A stretch of DNA of 64,000 nt, taken from NCBI RefSeq assembly GCF_002127325.2, contig NC_035436.2, positions 106,973,591 through 107,037,590 of the forward strand. Direction: 5' to 3'. The position numbers and the translations under genes were made by a program. The notes under the pieces were generated by a model, which was not told where the DNA came from, did no database searches, and saw only the letters and a list, made by a program, of their open reading frames with translations. The DNA is from Helianthus annuus (lineage: Eukaryota; Streptophyta; Magnoliopsida; Asterales; Asteraceae). Shown here piece by piece: positions 59,165 through 64,000 of this stretch. Every line of letters starts with the position of its first letter. The first letter of the stretch is position 1.

Positions 59165-62100
59165 TTATTTAGAGGAAACTTGTGAAAACAAATGCGGATA
59201 TTTCGCCTTCATCTGGTCCTTACGTTCCCAAGTAAACTCAGGGCCACGTTTGGATTCCCAGCGAACCTTGACCAAATGAATCCGTTTGTTCTTCAACTGC
59301 CTGAATGTACGGTCCACTATCTCCACAGGTTTCTCGACAAAATGCAGTGTTTTATCAACACGTATTTCGTCAAGCGGTATGTGGAGGTTCTCGTCAGCTA
59401 AACACTTTTTGAGATTGGACACATGGAAGGTTGGGTGAACGTTTCCAAGTTCAGGAGGTAACTCAAGTCTGTAGGCTACCTTACCGATTCTTTCAACGAT
59501 CTTGAATGGTCCAACATATCTAGGTGCAAGTTTTCGTTTCTTTCCAAATCTGATCACACCTTTCCAAGGTGAGACCTTAAGTAATACACGATCACCGACT
59601 TGAAATTCCAAGGGCTTGCGTTTTAGGTCCGCGTAACTCTTTTGACGGCTTCGAGCTGTCTGTAAGTTATCACGAATTTTCTTTACCTTGTCAGTTGTCT
59701 CCAGAATGAGGTCAGGTCCAGTAAGTTGAGCTTCACCTATCTCATTCCAGCAGACGGGTGAACGACATTTTCGACCATAGAGAGCCTCGAAAGGAGCCAT
59801 GTTGATGCTGGAGTGATAACTGTTGTTGTAGGAAAATTCAATCAATGGAAGATGTGAATCCCAACTACCACCAAAGTCGATCACACTAGCTCTAAGCATA
59901 TCCTCCAAAGTCTGGATTGTTCTTTCAGTTTGGCCATCTGTTTGTGGATGATAGGCTGTGCTCAGATTGAGTTGGGTCCCCATGGCAGATTGCATGGTTC
60001 TCCAAAATCGAGAAGAGAAGCGAGCATCCCTATCAGAAATAATGTTCAAAGGAACACCATGTCGAGATACAATTTCATCCACATAGATTTTAGCTAACTT
60101 TTCAGCAGAAAAATCCTCACGAATTGGCAAGAAATGCGCTGATTTAGTAAGACGATCCACAATTACCCAGATGGCATCATGACCTTTCTTAGTGCGCGGA
60201 AGTTTAGTAATGAGATCCATAGCGATGTTTTCCCATTTCCAAACTGGAATCTCTGGTTGCTCTAAAAGACCAGAAGGATGTTGGTGTTCAGCTTTGACCT
60301 TAAGAAAAGTAAGGCATTTTGAAACATATAAGGCAATGTCTTTCTTCATACCGGGCCACCAATACCGAGTACGAAGATCCTTATACATCTTATCCGAGCC
60401 AGGATGAATAGAATAACGAGACTTGTGAGCTTCATCCATGAGCAAAGTGCGAAGATCATCTAGGCTTGGGACCCACAAACGGTCCATGAAATAATACGAT
60501 CCATCGTCCTTCAGTTCAAGATCAGGCTTAATGTGATAGGGTAACTCCTTACCCATCAAGTCTTGTGAAACACAAGCATGTTGAGCCTGAGAGATGCGGG
60601 CTTGAATATCGGGTCGAGCTTGAATATCAGATTGAACACGAACACAATGAAGCTTAACACGTTCTTTACGACTCAAAGCATCGGCTACGACATTCGCCTT
60701 ACCAGGATGGTAGCGAATCTCGCAGTCATAGTCGTTTAGAAGCTCAACCCAACGTCGTTGCCTCATGTTGAGTTCTTTCTGATTGAAGATATGCTGAAGA
60801 CTTTTGTGGTCAGTGAAAACCACACACTTTGTACCATACAAATAGTGTCTCCAGATCTTAAGAGCGAAGACAACTGCACCCAACTCTAGATCATGAGTGG
60901 TGTAGTTCTTCTCATGCACCTTCAATTGTCTTGATGCGTAGGCTATAACTTTGTTCCTTTGCATCAGAACACAGCCAAGACCCAATTTAGATGCATCGCA
61001 ATAAACGACGAAATCATCATTGCCCTCAGGCAAAGTCAGAATAGGCGCGTCACAAAGCTTCTGCTTCAAGGTCTGAAACGCTTCTTCTTGTTTAGAACCC
61101 CATTCAAAGGGCTGATTCTTCTGAGTTAGAGCAGTTAAAGGGACTTCAATCTTTGAGAAATTCTCTATGAAGCGGCGGTAATAACCCGCGAGACCAAGAA
61201 AAGAACGAACCTCAGTAGGGGTAGTAGGTGTATCCCAATCCTTAATCGCACTGATCTTGGAGGGATCTACATGAATACCTTGTTCGTCGACAATATGCCC
61301 CAAAAATTGAACTTCCTTAAGCCAAAATTCGCACTTGGAGAATTTGGCAAAAAGTTGCTCTTTCTTTAGGAGTTCGAGAGTAAGACGAAGATGTTGCTCA
61401 TGATCAGCTTGCGTCTTGGAGTATATCAAGATGTCATCAATAAAAACGATGATGAACTTATCCAAATAAGGCTTGCAAACCCTATTCATCAAGTCCATGA
61501 AAACAGTAGGAGCATTGGTCAAACCGAACGGCATTACTGTGAACTCATAATGCCCATAACGAGTGCGGAAAGCAGTCTTGGGAATATCCTCTTCATGCAC
61601 ACGAAGTTGATGATACCCAGAACGAAGATCGATCTTCGAAAAATAAGAAGCACCCTGTAACTGGTCAAAGAGATCATCAATGCGAGGTAGGGGATATCGA
61701 TTCTTGATAGTAAGCTTATTTAGCTCACGATCATCGACACACATTCTGAAGGATCCATCCTTCTTCTTGACAAAAAGAACGGGAGCGCCCCAAGGTGAAA
61801 AGCTAGGACGGATGAAACCTTTGTCAGAAAGCTCCTGAAGCTGCTTAGATAGCTCTTGCATCTCAGACGGTGCAAGACGATATGGAGCTCTGGCAATAGG
61901 ATTTGCACCAGGTACGAGATCGATACGGAACTCGACTTGGCGTGTTGGGGGTAGACCAGGCAACTCTTCAGGAAACAGCTCCTGATAATCCCGAACAACA
62001 GGGATATCTTGAATAGACTTACCTTTGCCTTTATCTGCTGTAACATGTGCCAAGAAGGCCACATAGTTCTTTCGCAGATACTTCCGAGCTTGAGTACAAG

Positions 62101-63706
62101 ACATGAGCTTGAGACTACTAGCAGGTTTCTTACCACGAACCTGTAGGGTCTTGCCTGACGAAAGCGGCACCCGAACAATCTTCTCAAAACAAACTACCTC
62201 CGCGTGATGCTTGGCTAACCAATCCATACCTACAATAATGTCGAAGCTTCCAAGTTGCATAGGTGTGAGGTCAATAGGAAAAAGATCGTCGTTAAGGTTC
62301 AATTGGCAATTGCGAAGAACAGAATCAAGAACAACAGGATTACCACTCGCAACTTCTACTGTCAAAGGCTTACCTAGTTTCGTTCTAGACACGCGAAGCA
62401 ATGGCTCAAAAGATAACGACACAAAACTCTTATCGGCACCAGAATCAAAAAGAACAGATGCGGGTTGATTATTAACAAAGAACGTACCGTTAACCACTTC
62501 ATTGTCCCCTTGCGCCTCTTGTGCATTCATGTTGAAGACTCGACCTCGAGCCTGAGCCTGAGCTGGATTCGCATTCACCAATCTTGGACATTGGTTACGG
62601 TAGTGTGTCAGATCCCCACAGTTATAACAAGAACCTGGTGGGTAGTGAGGTCGTGCAGCTTGACCTCGTTGTTGAGCAAGAGGCTGGGCAACTTGTTGAG
62701 CCGGGTTCTGAGCTGCCCGATTCTGATTAGCAGGAATGCGGCATGAAGCAGCAAGATGACCAGGTCTTCCACAGTTGGTACATTGACGACACTGGAGGTG
62801 TGGCTGATGATGACCGTTACACCTGTTGCACAAAGGTGCATTGCCTAGATAAGGCTTCTTGGCAAGTGGTTGTGCAGGCTGATTTGGTGCAGCTTGGGCC
62901 TGTGCGGTAACGGCGTAGTTTTGGGAAGCCTTTCGCTTCCTAGAACCCTTCGACGAACCAGAATCCTTACCCTTCTTGTTTTTACCTTTCTTGCTATCCT
63001 CTTTGTCAGACGCCTGCTTCTTACCTTTCTCCCCCTTCCTGTGCAACTTACCCTTCTGAATCTGCGACTCAGTCAATGTCGCTGCTAACTCGATCGCCTG
63101 ACGGACTGTGGTAGGGTTACTACCAGTAACGATGTCTTGCACTGAGTCAGGTAGACCATCGATGTACCTTTCGATAGCCTTATCGAGTGGGGTAACCATT
63201 GTTGGGCACAACAAACTCAGCTCCTCATACCTATCGGTATATGCCCGATGCTCGCCACTATCCTGTTTCAAGTCATCAAACTCCCTTTCCAAGGCTCGCA
63301 GTTCATGACGAGGACAAAATTCCCTCATCATAAGAATCCTAAGTTCAGCCCATGTTTGTGCTAGAGCAACTTCCGCACCACGGTCTCTCATAACCCCGTT
63401 CCACCATGTAAGCGCCCTCTTCTGAAACACACTGGAAGCAAACTCGACTTTGCGATTATCAGGACACTGAACGTGACGAAAAGTATTCTCAATGCTCTCG
63501 AACCATTGAAGAAGCCCAGTTGCTCCCTCAGAACCACTAAACTTGAGCGGTTTAGCCGAGTTAAAACTCTTGAAATTGCATGGAGCGTTGTTGTTGTTAG
63601 CTTGGTTCAACTGAGCAATAAGATTTGGGAACGCAGCAGCCATCTGCTGCGCGATGATTTCCGCCAGTTCGGCATTTGGTAGCGGATTTTCGCGTCGAGG
63701 AGGCAT
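59165..63706 (-). CDS. Element H Gag-Pol polyprotein, open but with damaged residues
   Basis: 1513 residues. I start at MPPRREN (63706) because an acceptor-like TTTTTAG lies directly before it, and B starts at the same residue; the frame is also open 32 codons upstream. Gag core, knuckles [14 protein letters not shown] and [14 protein letters not shown], protease DSGADKS (near 417), RT FIDD (near 755), RNase H, integrase HHCC from near 1092, the D/D/E residues, and the chromodomain-like end. Oddities: the last Cys of the HHCC finger is Phe (near 1134, KCLTFLKV against KCLTCLKV elsewhere); RT reads CVDDRELN where the others have CIDYRELN; and DIQAR is repeated in frame. An open frame therefore does not mean a working enzyme set. 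Confidence 0.93.
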   Translation of the reverse strand: MPPRRENPLPNAELAEIIAQQMAAAFPNLIAQLNQANNNNAPCNFKSFNSAKPLKFSGSEGATGLLQWFESIENTFRHVQCPDNRKVEFASSVFQKRALTWWNGVMRDRGAEVALAQTWAELRILMMREFCPRHELRALEREFDDLKQDSGEHRAYTDRYEELSLLCPTMVTPLDKAIERYIDGLPDSVQDIVTGSNPTTVRQAIELAATLTESQIQKGKLHRKGEKGKKQASDKEDSKKGKNKKGKDSGSSKGSRKRKASQNYAVTAQAQAAPNQPAQPLAKKPYLGNAPLCNRCNGHHQPHLQCRQCTNCGRPGHLAASCRIPANQNRAAQNPAQQVAQPLAQQRGQAARPHYPPGSCYNCGDLTHYRNQCPRLVNANPAQAQARGRVFNMNAQEAQGDNEVVNGTFFVNNQPASVLFDSGADKSFVSLSFEPLLRVSRTKLGKPLTVEVASGNPVVLDSVLRNCQLNLNDDLFPIDLTPMQLGSFDIIVGMDWLAKHHAEVVCFEKIVRVPLSSGKTLQVRGKKPASSLKLMSCTQARKYLRKNYVAFLAHVTADKGKGKSIQDIPVVRDYQELFPEELPGLPPTRQVEFRIDLVPGANPIARAPYRLAPSEMQELSKQLQELSDKGFIRPSFSPWGAPVLFVKKKDGSFRMCVDDRELNKLTIKNRYPLPRIDDLFDQLQGASYFSKIDLRSGYHQLRVHEEDIPKTAFRTRYGHYEFTVMPFGLTNAPTVFMDLMNRVCKPYLDKFIIVFIDDILIYSKTQADHEQHLRLTLELLKKEQLFAKFSKCEFWLKEVQFLGHIVDEQGIHVDPSKISAIKDWDTPTTPTEVRSFLGLAGYYRRFIENFSKIEVPLTALTQKNQPFEWGSKQEEAFQTLKQKLCDAPILTLPEGNDDFVVYCDASKLGLGCVLMQRNKVIAYASRQLKVHEKNYTTHDLELGAVVFALKIWRHYLYGTKCVVFTDHKSLQHIFNQKELNMRQRRWVELLNDYDCEIRYHPGKANVVADALSRKERVKLHCVRVQSDIQARPDIQARISQAQHACVSQDLMGKELPYHIKPDLELKDDGSYYFMDRLWVPSLDDLRTLLMDEAHKSRYSIHPGSDKMYKDLRTRYWWPGMKKDIALYVSKCLTFLKVKAEHQHPSGLLEQPEIPVWKWENIAMDLITKLPRTKKGHDAIWVIVDRLTKSAHFLPIREDFSAEKLAKIYVDEIVSRHGVPLNIISDRDARFSSRFWRTMQSAMGTQLNLSTAYHPQTDGQTERTIQTLEDMLRASVIDFGGSWDSHLPLIEFSYNNSYHSSINMAPFEALYGRKCRSPVCWNEIGEAQLTGPDLILETTDKVKKIRDNLQTARSRQKSYADLKRKPLEFQVGDRVLLKVSPWKGVIRFGKKRKLAPRYVGPFKIVERIGKVAYRLELPPELGNVHPTFHVSNLKKCLADENLHIPLDEIRVDKTLHFVEKPVEIVDRTFRQLKNKRIHLVKVRWESKRGPEFTWERKDQMKAKYPHLFSQVSSK

Positions 63707-63707
63707 T

Positions 63708-63909
63708 CTAAAAAGAGGAAACATGAGAGGAGACGGGTGAGAAGGTTTAGATGAAAAGAATGAGATGAAACAGAAATCAACAAAAGCAAAGATGGTGGTC
63801 ATTCGTCCGTATCACAAAGCAGACAAACGACACACAGTGGCTAATCAAAGTAAATGGGTCAAAAAATAATGCTTCGCGAAGACATGCTCGCCTATAAGTG
63901 AACACTCAC
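63708..63909 (-). other. Putative leader intron upstream of H gag
   Basis: Donor CTTGGG|GTGAGTGTT and acceptor CCTCTTTTTAG|A, 202 bp, ending one base before ATG. The counterpart in B is 225 bp. The first ~35 bases are alike in B and H and the rest differs. Confidence 0.58.
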
Positions 63910-64000
63910 CCCAAGAGTTCCCAGGTAAGAGTGACTGGTCCGATTATGTGGATTTGTACGAACACTCTAGCCTTAGACAGAAAACTCAGGGTACAGGCAT

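Larger units (their letters stand above)
55833..64000 (-). mobile_element. Element H: chromovirus, 3' LTR and gag-pol (continues past window)
   Basis: 3' LTR 55833-59129, polypurine tract 59130-59146, gag-pol 63706-59165, then part of the leader to 64000. The 5' LTR and primer site are outside. The LTR is a diverged relative of the E LTR, and the protein is closest to B and E. It interrupts G, so it is the latest insertion on this side. Left target sequence TCCCA. Confidence 0.92.

Overview
The window is plant nuclear DNA made almost entirely of nested Ty3/gypsy LTR retrotransposons. The coding regions read gag (CCHC knuckles) - aspartic protease - reverse transcriptase (FIDD box) - RNase H - integrase - a C-terminal chromodomain-like segment. 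The primer sites match the 3' end of initiator tRNA-Met (TGGTATCAGAGCC). This order and the C-terminus fit chromoviruses of the Tekay/Del type. A eudicot is likely; Asteraceae is my impression from memory of similar Gag proteins and is not proven by this sequence. No tRNA, rRNA or complete host gene was recognised. Bases 1-260 may hold the last exon of a host gene.

Layout. I name the elements E, B, C, D, F, G and H. E (+) has one LTR copy at 261-3908, a 3' pol remnant at 33425-35476 and a second LTR copy at 35511-39157. B (+, 3909-13718, target duplication GCCAC) sits in the end of the first E LTR. A 141-bp leader scrap (13719-13859) then leads into C (-, 13860-33424), whose right end lies in the pol of E. 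D (-, 14254-24207, target duplication ATATT) sits inside the left LTR of C. After the second E LTR comes the start of another B-type LTR (39158-39444). It is broken by F (-, from 39445). G (+, from 46508) sits in the right LTR of F. H (-, from 55833) sits in the 3' LTR of G and runs off the window.

Condition. G has an uninterrupted 1530-residue Gag-Pol and LTRs about 0.5% apart by eye. H has an uninterrupted frame but has lost an integrase zinc-finger cysteine. D is broken by one stop codon and B by two. C, E and F are heavily damaged. F is paradoxical: its LTR overlap differs at 1 of 908 positions although its interior is wrecked.

Main signals beyond routine annotation. (1) Every LTR family here carries a well-formed intron-like segment inside the LTR (donor GTGAGT, acceptor CAG). 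Its edges are conserved and its interior differs between families. (2) A 91-98 bp intron near the start of gag in C, D and F is absent, to the base, from G. (3) C, D, F and G carry a second, upstream copy of the hairpin-polypurine-TGTGACA cassette, now translated as the Gag-Pol tail. (4) The E LTR carries a run of at least ten stem-loops in its presumed 5' UTR. (5) The LTRs of C, F and D/G carry different CpG-containing short-motif arrays at the same place. (6) Two deletions are patched with copied LTR sequence. (7) C and F share a gag stop codon, which suggests that defective copies moved with proteins supplied in trans.
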